From NCBI RefSeq assembly GCF_014077095.1, contig NZ_JACGVG010000037.1, positions 62,001 through 126,000 of the forward strand: a stretch of 64,000 bases of DNA, given 5' to 3'. The notes below the pieces were generated by a model. It ran no database searches, had not been told where the DNA came from, and was given only the letters and a program-made list of their open reading frames with translations. Every line of letters starts with the position of its first letter. Position 1 is the first letter of the stretch. Positions 36,819-45,910 of the stretch are shown one piece after another. Both the position numbers and the translations under genes were made by a program. The DNA comes from Colwellia sp. MB02u-6 (lineage in GTDB: Bacteria > Pseudomonadota > Gammaproteobacteria > Enterobacterales > Alteromonadaceae).

Positions 36819-37325
36819 ATGACATCATTACAAGTGGCTGAGAAAAATGAAAAATCATTAACCGAAATTTTAGTGGTGGTGGTGTTTGTCGGGTCATTGA
36901 TGGCGAGTTTTATTTTTTACTTTTTTAAACAGCAAGAACAAATAAGCCAGGCCGGATTTTCATCAATAGCGCAAGTTTTTTCCGCGCGAGTCAATGGTAT
37001 TCGTGGTCAATGGTTTATGGATTTAAAACCGCGTTTTGTTGGCCTTACCAGTCACCAAATTCAACCGGATGGCGGTCTTATAATACAAGTGCCAGTGAAT
37101 AAATGGGGTTGGGTTGATAGCCATGAGGCAAATTTGCCGTGTCAAATTATTTGGCACTATGTGATGGAAGCCCCTTTGTTGTATATGAAGGATCCTATCA
37201 GTGCTGTTTTGGTTGAGCAGCAAAAGCAATTGCTGCCATATTGCCAATATAGTTTACCCAGTGGTAAGTATTTCACTTATCAGCGCCATAACGGCAAAGT
37301 CAGTAAAATTAAATTGACACATTAA
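36819..37325 (+). CDS. mshF: MSHA biogenesis protein MshF
   Basis: 168 residues with one membrane helix (about 16-36, ILVVVVFVGSLMASFIFYFF) and a small periplasmic domain (ARVNGIRGQWFMDLKPRFV). Identified mainly by position between mshG and mshB and by this layout. It has no catalytic motif. AGGAGG before the ATG is a strong ribosome site. The secretion-gene run ends here. Confidence 0.8.
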   Translation: MTSLQVAEKNEKSLTEILVVVVFVGSLMASFIFYFFKQQEQISQAGFSSIAQVFSARVNGIRGQWFMDLKPRFVGLTSHQIQPDGGLIIQVPVNKWGWVDSHEANLPCQIIWHYVMEAPLLYMKDPISAVLVEQQKQLLPYCQYSLPSGKYFTYQRHNGKVSKIKLTH

Positions 37326-37422
37326 GTTGGCATATTAAATGCTTATGAATAGCTATTGAACAGCAAGGTTTGTAGCCCTTAATAAGTATTTAGCGCATAA
37401 TACGAATTATTTAGTTACATTG

Positions 37423-37428
37423 TTGACA
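37423..37428 (+). promoter_or_regulatory. Consensus -35 element before the pilin block
   Basis: An exact TTGACA stands alone in the 235-bp gap between mshF and mshB, but no good -10 is found at 16-18 bp (ATCAAT at 18). It is the likely site of the second MSHA promoter but unproven. Confidence 0.25.
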
Positions 37429-37509
37429 TTTAGTTGTTAAAATGACATCAATATCGTTAAGATAATCAAGTTGATATTATGATTGCCAAAACCTTAATAA
37501 AGCATTAAA

Positions 37510-37553
37510 AAACATCAAGAAAACATCAAGAAAACTTCAGGAAAACTTCAAGA
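37510..37553. repeat. 11-bp direct repeat, four copies, upstream of mshB
   Basis: Two copies of AAACATCAAGA, then AAACTTCAGGA and AAACTTCAAGA in tandem. The last copy abuts the mshB ribosome site AGAGGTGG. Confidence 0.8.
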
Positions 37554-37560
37554 GGTGGTT

Positions 37561-38193
37561 ATGAATAAGCAGTCAGGCTTTACCCTTATAGAATTAGTGA
37601 TTGTGGTGGTGATCTTAGGCTTTTTGGCGGTTACCGCAATTCCTAAGTTCCTCGACTTAACGGATCAAGCTAAACAAGCCAATATTGAAGGCATGGCTGG
37701 CGGTTTCGCTACAGCCGTTTCATTGGTGCGTGCTCAATGGGAGGCTGAAGGTCGTCCACAAAACACCACTGGCCAAAATATAGTAGATTATGATGGCACA
37801 GATTTAATTTTGACGATACAAGCGACCGATATTCGTCCCGGTTATGTGGTGTCTTCAAATACGGTGAGTCAAAATAATGGCGCCACATTAGGCAGTGACT
37901 TTACCGCGACTAACTGCGTGGATATATGGCAAAGTATTTTTCAACAACCACCGCGCTTAACTGACAGCATTAGCATATTAAACACTGACAGTAGCTTAAA
38001 TTATCTAGCGGTTAAGTCGGGGTCGGCAGCAACAACCTTATGCCATTTTTATTTGAAAGAAACCTTAAGTAAAGATGTCAACAATGACTTTGCTGAACCA
38101 ATAGCCAGTGCTTTAACCAGTACGGGCAACAGTTTTACTTACCAACCCGCTGATAGCTCAGTGGTTGTTTATATCAACAATAACAATAAATAA
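37561..38193 (+). CDS. mshB: MSHA minor pilin MshB
   Basis: 210 residues from ATG 37561, with AGAGGTGG upstream. Class II-like prepilin leader of six residues ending in Gly (MNKQSG), then FTLIELVIVVVILGFLAVTAIPKF. The helix continuation EGMAGGFATAVSLVRAQWEAEGRPQN is characteristic of MshB. Two cysteines late in the chain could form the D-region disulfide. First gene of the pilin block; its 3' end runs into a 31-bp repeat. Confidence 0.9.
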   Translation: MNKQSGFTLIELVIVVVILGFLAVTAIPKFLDLTDQAKQANIEGMAGGFATAVSLVRAQWEAEGRPQNTTGQNIVDYDGTDLILTIQATDIRPGYVVSSNTVSQNNGATLGSDFTATNCVDIWQSIFQQPPRLTDSISILNTDSSLNYLAVKSGSAATTLCHFYLKETLSKDVNNDFAEPIASALTSTGNSFTYQPADSSVVVYINNNNK

Positions 38194-38245
38194 TTAATAA
38201 CAATCAACAATTCACAATAAATAATTAATAACAATTAATTATCAA
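38184..38245. repeat. 31-bp direct repeat, two copies, between mshB and mshA
   Basis: Units at 38184-38214 and 38215-38245 share CAATAAATAATTAATAACAA exactly and diverge at their ends; a third partial copy (CAATAAAGG) runs into the mshA ribosome site. The first unit includes the mshB stop codon. Confidence 0.8.
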
Positions 38246-38262
38246 CAATAAAGGTTTATGTT

Positions 38263-38838
38263 ATGAAGCAGTTAACAAATAATAGTTTTAGCAAGCAAAA
38301 AGGTTTTACCCTAATTGAATTAGTGGTCGTTATTGTTATTTTAGGTATTCTAGCGGCAACCGCGGCGCCTAAGTTTATTGATTTAACAACTGATGCACGA
38401 AGCTCTGTCATGAAAGGTGTACAAGGCAGTGTCAACAGTGCGATAAATTTAGCACACGCTAAAGCTTTGGTTGGGGCTCAAACGGGTGAAGCGGGCACGA
38501 TTATAATTGGTAGTAAACATTACGCATTAGTTCATGGTTTTCCTGCCGTTGAGAGTTTAGGTACTTTAGGCGACGGCTCAAACGCAGAAAATGCTTTAGG
38601 TATACAAGGTCTTATTGAATTAGATAGTGGATCACAAATTGTGTTTAAAGAATATGTTACCAAGGCTGCTGTAGATGCTAATGCAAGTGTTCCAGGTGAT
38701 ACTGGTTCTGCTGAAGAAACAGCTAAGGGCTTTGTTCATACTGGCGCAACAGACGAAACAAAGTGCTCTTTAGCCTATGCAAATGCGGGAGATTCAGAAA
38801 CGCCACCAGTAATAACGTCCAATTTTGATGACTGTTAA
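38263..38838 (+). CDS. mshA: MSHA major pilin MshA
   Basis: 191 residues with a 14-residue leader ending in KQKG, then FTLIELVVVIVILGILAATAAPKFIDL. The alpha-1 continuation (VMKGVQGSVNSAINLAHAKALVG) and HGFPAVESLG fit MshA. Two cysteines (Cys172, Cys191) close the D-loop. It is the best candidate for the main structural subunit because a strong terminator follows at once, which would raise its share of transcripts over the downstream minor pilins. Confidence 0.88.
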   Translation: MKQLTNNSFSKQKGFTLIELVVVIVILGILAATAAPKFIDLTTDARSSVMKGVQGSVNSAINLAHAKALVGAQTGEAGTIIIGSKHYALVHGFPAVESLGTLGDGSNAENALGIQGLIELDSGSQIVFKEYVTKAAVDANASVPGDTGSAEETAKGFVHTGATDETKCSLAYANAGDSETPPVITSNFDDC

Positions 38839-38854
38839 ACTGATAGATTTATTT

Positions 38855-38882
38855 AAAGGAGAGCTAAGCTCTCTTTTTTTTT
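38855..38882 (+). terminator. Intrinsic terminator directly after mshA
   Basis: GAGAGC/GCTCTC stem with a TAA loop, extended by A-T pairs, then nine or more T. It begins 17 bp after the mshA stop and lies inside the pilin block. Confidence 0.9.
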
Positions 38883-39100
38883 ACCTGAATTTAATGACAA
38901 GGCCTAAAGTATTAAAACTAAATACACTAGTTAATGTTAATTTTGAACGTGGTGTGAAATGAAAATGCTGATGTATTTTTAAGACCAAGTAGATTAAGCT
39001 AAATACTAGCCATGTATTTAATGCTAAAGCTTTAACTGTGTTAGTACTTTCAGTTATTAATAGCTTGAGTTATTTAATAAAATCAGTAAAGGTAATTAAT

Positions 39101-39562
39101 ATGAATTCCAAAGGATTCACCTTAATCGAGCTGATTGTCGTTATTATAATTCTCGGCATTTTGGCCGCCATCGCCGCGCCTAAATTTATTAATTTAAACG
39201 CGGATGCACAAACGGCGACATTACAAGGTGTTAAGGCGACAATGCAAGCTGCTTCGGCTAAGGTCCATAGTAAGTCGTTAGTTAAAGGCAATCAAAAGGA
39301 GTTGAATAGTCACGTTAATATCGAAGAGGGTGGTGAGCTAGCTATTACTTTTGGTTATCCGCGAGCCAATACTGGCGATTGGCAACAATTGCTTAGTCTT
39401 GATGGCGCCGATTTTAACTATGATGAATTGGGAGATGTTATCGCTATCTATAGTAGTGATGTTTTGCCGCCAACGAGCTCAAACGACCCTTGTATAGTTT
39501 ATTATGTTGAGCCTGTTAGTGCAGGCAGTGTACCGTCTTTTATAGTAAACGCCTGTATTTAG
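39101..39562 (+). CDS. Second MshA-like type IV prepilin
   Basis: 153 residues from ATG 39101 (AAAGG eight bases upstream); an in-frame TTG at 39038 would give an unlikely 26-residue leader. Leader MNSKG, then FTLIELIVVIIILGILAAIAAPKFINL. The helix (ATLQGVKATMQAASAKVHSKSLVKGNQKE) and two late cysteines (NDPC and the near-terminal NACI) resemble MshA closely. It lies after the mshA terminator with a 260-bp spacer, so it may have its own promoter. It could be the true major pilin or an alternative subunit. Confidence 0.82.
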   Translation: MNSKGFTLIELIVVIIILGILAAIAAPKFINLNADAQTATLQGVKATMQAASAKVHSKSLVKGNQKELNSHVNIEEGGELAITFGYPRANTGDWQQLLSLDGADFNYDELGDVIAIYSSDVLPPTSSNDPCIVYYVEPVSAGSVPSFIVNACI

Positions 39563-39566
39563 TGGG

Positions 39567-40127
39567 TTGGCTATAGTCATTGGTAGTGGGATAAATGTGA
39601 ATAATGTTAATAATCTGAAAAATACACGCTTAAATCAAGGCTTCACTTTGATTGAACTGATTATCGTGATCATTATTTTGGGCATCCTCTCCCTGACAGT
39701 AGCCCCTAAATTTTTTACCGCTAAGGGCTTTTCTGAATACGGCTATCGTACCGATGTGATAGCGAAATTACGCTTAATTCAACTCAAGGCCATGCAACAA
39801 ACTCAAGCCATATCTCAAGCCGATAACAGTTATTGCCACCGTGTATTGATAACTGATACAAAGTTAGGCACGCCTGATGACTGTGATGACACACCAAGTT
39901 TTGACAGTACATGGCAAGATAGCGCCACAAAAGTGAAGATAGCTGACCAAGACAATGTCACCTTTTCTTCCTGGGATGAAAATAATATAACTAACGATAG
40001 CTTTTCATTCGACAGTATGGGCCGGCCGTCCTGTGCTGCTGCTCCTTGTCAAATTACCATCACCATTACCGGTGAGCAGGCTATCAGTGTGCAAATAGAG
40101 TCAGAAGGTTATATTCATGCGCTTTAA
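39567..40127 (+). CDS. mshC: MSHA minor pilin MshC
   Basis: Up to 186 residues. The prepilin site is NQG/FTLIELIIVIIILGILSLTVAPKF, with an Asn-rich leader of 24 residues from TTG 39567 or 14 from GTG 39597; the start is uncertain. FFTAKGFSEYGYRTDVIAKLRLIQLKAMQQTQ is typical of MshC, with Cys in YCHRVLI and DDCDD. It starts 4 bp after the preceding pilin and overlaps mshD by 11 bp. Confidence 0.87.
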   Translation: MAIVIGSGINVNNVNNLKNTRLNQGFTLIELIIVIIILGILSLTVAPKFFTAKGFSEYGYRTDVIAKLRLIQLKAMQQTQAISQADNSYCHRVLITDTKLGTPDDCDDTPSFDSTWQDSATKVKIADQDNVTFSSWDENNITNDSFSFDSMGRPSCAAAPCQITITITGEQAISVQIESEGYIHAL

Positions 40128-40722
40128 GCAAAAGTTATCCCCAACAGTAATGCTGCCCAGTAAAGTATCACAGCAAGGTTTCACCCTCATTGAAATCATT
40201 GTCGGTATTGTGGTGTTATCAATTGCCTTTTCAATATTTACCAGCTTAATTTACCCGTTAGCTAATCAAAGTGCTAAGCAAGTGCATCAAATTAAAGCCG
40301 CAGAACTTGGCCAGTCGATGATCAATGAAATTATTGCTAAAGCCTTTGATGAAAACTCTGATATGGCGGGTGGTATCTATCGCTGTGGTGAAGATAGTAA
40401 TAATGATGGCGAAATTAAACTCGCTGACGATGAAACCTGTACCGAGTCTGTAAATTTAGGCCCTGATAATACAGAAACAAGAAAAAATTTTGACGATGTT
40501 GATGACTATAATGACTTATCAATAAGGGAAAATTCGTTGGGTGACCCTCTAAATGATATCTATGTTGGTTATCAAATTATCGTTCAGGTGATCAACGATA
40601 GTGATTACGATGGCGACCATGACGAGGATGATAACGAATATACCGCTAAGCTTATTAGGGTAACCATCACCACGCCACAAGATTTCGATTTTGTTTTTGC
40701 TGTCTATCGGGCGAATTTTTAA
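40117..40722 (+). CDS. mshD: MSHA minor pilin MshD, with two EF-hand-like loops
   Basis: 201 residues. Leader to Gly21, then FTLIEIIVGIVVLSIAFSIF. ELGQSMINEIIAKAFDENSDM and the DDVDDYND segment are MshD features. Two acidic loops fit the EF-hand spacing: DSNNDGEIKLAD (93-104, between Cys90 and Cys108) and DSDYDGDHDEDD (161-172). Calcium binding is inferred from the pattern only. Overlaps mshC by 11 bp and shares its last base with the mshO start. Confidence 0.88.
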   Translation: MRFKQKLSPTVMLPSKVSQQGFTLIEIIVGIVVLSIAFSIFTSLIYPLANQSAKQVHQIKAAELGQSMINEIIAKAFDENSDMAGGIYRCGEDSNNDGEIKLADDETCTESVNLGPDNTETRKNFDDVDDYNDLSIRENSLGDPLNDIYVGYQIIVQVINDSDYDGDHDEDDNEYTAKLIRVTITTPQDFDFVFAVYRANF

Positions 40723-41597
40723 TGTCGGGCTCTAAAAATAATCTTAAACTTAAACATCAACCTAAGCATCAAGCTAAAAACCAGCAGGGTTTTACTTTAA
40801 TTGAGCTAGTCACCGTGATTGTGATATTGGGTGTGTTGGCGACCGGTATTAGCTCGTTTCTTCGCTTTGGCGTGCAAAGTTATACCCATGCTGCTGACAG
40901 AGATGCCTTAATCTCTAGCGCAAGATTCGTGGTGGAGCGGCTTAATCGTGAAGTCAGAAACGCATTACCTAATAGCATTCGTACTATCGGTGGCGATAAT
41001 AATCCATGCTTAGAGTTTGTGCCCATCAATAAAAGCGTTAATTATCTTGATATTCCTGTGGCACCAGAAGCCCCAAGTAATAGTGTTGATGTACTTATGT
41101 TGCAAGGCGATTTATCATCTACCACACAATATGTGTCTGTTTATGCGTTAAATAGCGACGATATATATGATAAAAAAGCCGGGGTTATTGAAGAATTTTC
41201 AACAGTAGCTAATTCGGGCTTTAGGGACGTTCCATCAACAATTAGCTTTGCTAACAGTGTTATATTTAAAGAAGAATCGCCAACCGAACGTTTGTATTTT
41301 ATTGGCTCACCAGTAAGTTATTGTGTTGAAGATCAAGCTATTTATCGTTACCAAACTTATGGTTTTGGCAGTTACGATAGCGATGGTAAGCCACTTATCA
41401 CCGATACTACTGAGAAAGTCTTGATGGCAGAATATGTTGATAATTATTCATTGCCTGGTATAGACACCGAGTTTCCCTTTCAAACCAGCCCAGCGACGTT
41501 ACAACGAAATGGCTTAGCACTTATCAGGTTGAAGTTTGCTCGTAACCTAGAAGAAATTGTCTTTAATAATGAGATACAGGTGCCTAATGTTCCATAA
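40722..41597 (+). CDS. mshO: MSHA minor pilin MshO
   Basis: 291 residues, PilW/GspJ-like. A long basic leader (22 residues, several His, Lys and Gln) ends QQG/FTLIELVTVIVILGVLATGISSF. The helix ERLNREVRNALPNSIR is typical of MshO, and the large C-terminal domain is the biggest among the minor pilins here. It overlaps mshP by 11 bp. Confidence 0.88.
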   Translation: MSGSKNNLKLKHQPKHQAKNQQGFTLIELVTVIVILGVLATGISSFLRFGVQSYTHAADRDALISSARFVVERLNREVRNALPNSIRTIGGDNNPCLEFVPINKSVNYLDIPVAPEAPSNSVDVLMLQGDLSSTTQYVSVYALNSDDIYDKKAGVIEEFSTVANSGFRDVPSTISFANSVIFKEESPTERLYFIGSPVSYCVEDQAIYRYQTYGFGSYDSDGKPLITDTTEKVLMAEYVDNYSLPGIDTEFPFQTSPATLQRNGLALIRLKFARNLEEIVFNNEIQVPNVP

Positions 41598-42090
41598 ACA
41601 ATCGTTTAGACTCACAAAATTGCCTCGCAAATTGCTTAGCCAATCAGGGAAGCCTCGATACTCAAAGCAACAAGCGGGTAGCGCCTTAGTTATCGCTATT
41701 TTTGTGGTTATTGCTTTGTCAGCACTCGGTGCCGCTTTAGTGAAAATGTTAGACTCGAGCCAAGAAAGTGTTGCCTATGAAGTATTAGGAACACGGGCTT
41801 ATACGGCAGCACAGAGTGGCTTACAGTGGCAGTTGGCTAAAGTATTTCCGTTAAACAGCCCGGCTATCGCTTGTGCTGATATTGATAATCCACCCCCCGA
41901 CAATCCCACCCCCCCTAGTTTTAATCATACGCTGGGCTTAGCGCAGTGTGAAGTTAGCGTTAGCTACACTAGCTTTAAACACGCTGATATTTGTTATTAC
42001 TCAATCACTGCCGAGGGCACCTGTGCTATTGGCAGCGAATCCACCTCAAGAAAAATAGCGGTCGAAGCCCGTAGCCTTAGCTCGCTTTGA
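41587..42090 (+). CDS. mshP: MSHA minor pilin-like protein MshP
   Basis: 167 residues from ATG 41587. PilX/GspK-like N-terminus: a long basic leader to QQAG, then SALVIAIFVVIALSALGAALVKML in place of the GFTLIE motif. AYTAAQSGLQWQLAKVFP follows, as in PilX-type proteins. A Pro-rich insert (NPPPDNPTPPSF) and four Cys lie in the C-terminal half. It is the last msh gene found; the large mshQ expected next is absent. Confidence 0.85.
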   Translation: MFHKQSFRLTKLPRKLLSQSGKPRYSKQQAGSALVIAIFVVIALSALGAALVKMLDSSQESVAYEVLGTRAYTAAQSGLQWQLAKVFPLNSPAIACADIDNPPPDNPTPPSFNHTLGLAQCEVSVSYTSFKHADICYYSITAEGTCAIGSESTSRKIAVEARSLSSL

Positions 42091-43816
<1,726 letters not shown>

Positions 43817-43951
43817 CATACTAATTATTTATCGCCATTTTGCCTAATTACCTTATCGAATGTACTCATTGATTAGCGTCAACTTCGTGCATTTTCTGGA
43901 TAGTTAAAGCCAATGGCGATAAATAAAATAGCATTTATACAAGTTTAATTT

Positions 43952-44833
43952 ATGAACCCTATATTTAAGCATGGACCATCTCCTGTGCACCGACTTGTTT
44001 TGGTGCTGCTTTGTTCTGCAGCATTAATATTTTTTGATCATAAAATGAATAGTTTTGAGCCTGCTCGAGGCTTTTTGCAATCACTGGTCAGCCCATTACA
44101 GTATTTGGCTACCGCGCCAAAACAAATGATGAACTGGGCGGCAGATAATATGACCACTCGTCGTCAACTCCTCGCCGATAATCAACAATACAAAATCAAC
44201 GAGTTAGTCTTTCATGAGCAAGCTTTACAATTAGATATTGTTCAGCGTGAAAATAATCGACTTAGAGCCTTGCTCGCTTCCCCCTTGCGTGGTGATGCTA
44301 AAAAAATGGTGGCAGAAATTCTTAGCGTCGACAGCGACCCTTATACTCATCAAGTGGTGATAAACCGTGGTGCTAACGACGGCGTTTATGAAGGACAGGT
44401 GGTCATTGATGATGAAGGGATTGTTGGCCAAATATTGCATGTGGGTACCACAAGTAGCCGTGTGTTATTGATCACTGATATTACCCACGGTGTGCCAGTA
44501 AGAATAAGCCGTAATGGACTTAGACTTATTGCCACTGGCGGCGGTGTTATTGATCGCTTAACCCATAATTATGTCCCTCACAGTAGTGATATTCGTACGG
44601 GTGATTTATTAGTGACTTCAGGCTTAGGCAGTAAATTCCCTGAAGGATATCCGGTAGCAAAAGTTACTGGCGTTATTCAAGATGAATCACGCGCTTTTTC
44701 TCAAATTCAAAGCCAGCCAGTAGCCAAAATAGATCGTTTACGTTATGTTTTATTATTGTGGCCAGAGCAGAATAATCTTCAAGAGTCTAATGAAAGTAAA
44801 ACATTGCCCGCAGAAAAGGCCAAGATTAAATGA
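43952..44833 (+). CDS. mreC: Rod-shape determining protein MreC
   Basis: 293 residues: one membrane helix (about 13-30), a coiled coil (about 62-98), then the double beta-barrel domain (AEILSVDSDPYTHQVVINRGANDGVYEGQVV). It links MreB to the periplasmic cell-wall machinery. The 135-bp gap to mreB holds a long-range inverted repeat. It overlaps mreD by four bases. Confidence 0.95.
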   Translation: MNPIFKHGPSPVHRLVLVLLCSAALIFFDHKMNSFEPARGFLQSLVSPLQYLATAPKQMMNWAADNMTTRRQLLADNQQYKINELVFHEQALQLDIVQRENNRLRALLASPLRGDAKKMVAEILSVDSDPYTHQVVINRGANDGVYEGQVVIDDEGIVGQILHVGTTSSRVLLITDITHGVPVRISRNGLRLIATGGGVIDRLTHNYVPHSSDIRTGDLLVTSGLGSKFPEGYPVAKVTGVIQDESRAFSQIQSQPVAKIDRLRYVLLLWPEQNNLQESNESKTLPAEKAKIK

Positions 44834-45309
44834 GTATTGTTAGTCGTTTAATTATGTTTTTAACGCTATTAGTTTCACTGCTCGCCAGTATTATGCCGTT
44901 ACCACTGAGCGTTGATGCTTTTCGTCCTGATTGGGTATTGGTTGTTTTACTTTACTGGTGTTTGGCATTGCCCTCGCGCGTTAATGTTATTTCAGCTTGG
45001 GTTATGGGCTTTATTCTTGATGTTTTACTGGGCTCTACTTTAGGTGTACATGCCGGCGCTATGGCGATTAGTGTTTATATTGTTGCTGGCAATTTTCAGA
45101 AAATACGTAATTTTTCTGTTTGGCAGCAAGCATTGATTATTGGTGTGTTATCAGCGTTATATCACTTAATTGTTTTTTGGTTACAACGATTTTTAACTGA
45201 CGCTGTGTTTTTACCCAGTTATTTATATCCGGTGTTTACCACCATTATCCTCTGGCCCTGGGCTTTTTTACTCTTACGTAAAATAAGACGAAACTTTAGA
45301 ATAACATAA
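44830..45309 (+). CDS. mreD: Rod-shape determining protein MreD
   Basis: 159-residue inner-membrane protein with about five helices and the conserved PDWVLVVLLYWCLALP segment in the second. ATGA overlap with mreC; maf starts one base after the stop. Confidence 0.93.
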   Translation: MSIVSRLIMFLTLLVSLLASIMPLPLSVDAFRPDWVLVVLLYWCLALPSRVNVISAWVMGFILDVLLGSTLGVHAGAMAISVYIVAGNFQKIRNFSVWQQALIIGVLSALYHLIVFWLQRFLTDAVFLPSYLYPVFTTIILWPWAFLLLRKIRRNFRIT

Positions 45310-45310
45310 T

Positions 45311-45898
45311 ATGTCTACTACTTTGATTTTGGCGTCACAATCACCGCGCCGAAAAGAACTACTTCAACAACTGGGCTACGACTTTGTCTGTGTACCTGCA
45401 GATCTTGATGAAACTGTACTTGCAGCAGAAAAACCTGAGCAGTATGTCGCACGTTTGGCATTAGCAAAAGCCGGTGTCATTGCCAAGCAATATGCTGATG
45501 ATGTCGTGGTACTTGGCTCTGATACTAGTGTGGTCTTTGGTCAGCATATATTAGGTAAACCTGAATCTCTTGCCGATTGTCTCACTATACTTAAGATGCT
45601 GTCTGGACATACTCATCAGGTAGTTACGGCGATTGCTGCAGTAAAAGGTGAACGTCTTGAGGTGGTTGTGGTCAGTACTGAAGTGGACTTTAAAAACCTC
45701 ACCGAACAAGAAATAAAGCGCTATTGGCAAACAGGCGAACCACAAGATAAAGCCGGTGCCTATGGTATTCAAGGCATTGCAGGACAATTTGTCAAACAAA
45801 TTCGTGGTAGTTATTCTGCGGTTGTTGGCTTACCTTTATATGAAACAGCACAGCTGTTATCAGCATTTGGCGTAGCATCGTCAATGACACAAGCATAA
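45311..45898 (+). CDS. maf: Maf-family nucleoside triphosphate pyrophosphatase (YhdE-like)
   Basis: 195 residues. Maf motifs are SQSPRRKELL at the N-terminus, DETV, GSDTSV with the catalytic Asp, and QDKAGAYGIQG. Enzymes of the YhdE group hydrolyse dTTP/UTP and modified pyrimidines to monophosphates. The position between mreD and rng is the conserved yhdE place. Confidence 0.93.
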   Translation: MSTTLILASQSPRRKELLQQLGYDFVCVPADLDETVLAAEKPEQYVARLALAKAGVIAKQYADDVVVLGSDTSVVFGQHILGKPESLADCLTILKMLSGHTHQVVTAIAAVKGERLEVVVVSTEVDFKNLTEQEIKRYWQTGEPQDKAGAYGIQGIAGQFVKQIRGSYSAVVGLPLYETAQLLSAFGVASSMTQA

Positions 45899-45910
45899 AT
45901 AGGAATCGAT

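Noticed and set aside
37510-37553. CRISPR array
   Set aside because: The repeats are 11 bp, contiguous and without spacers. No cas gene is in the window.
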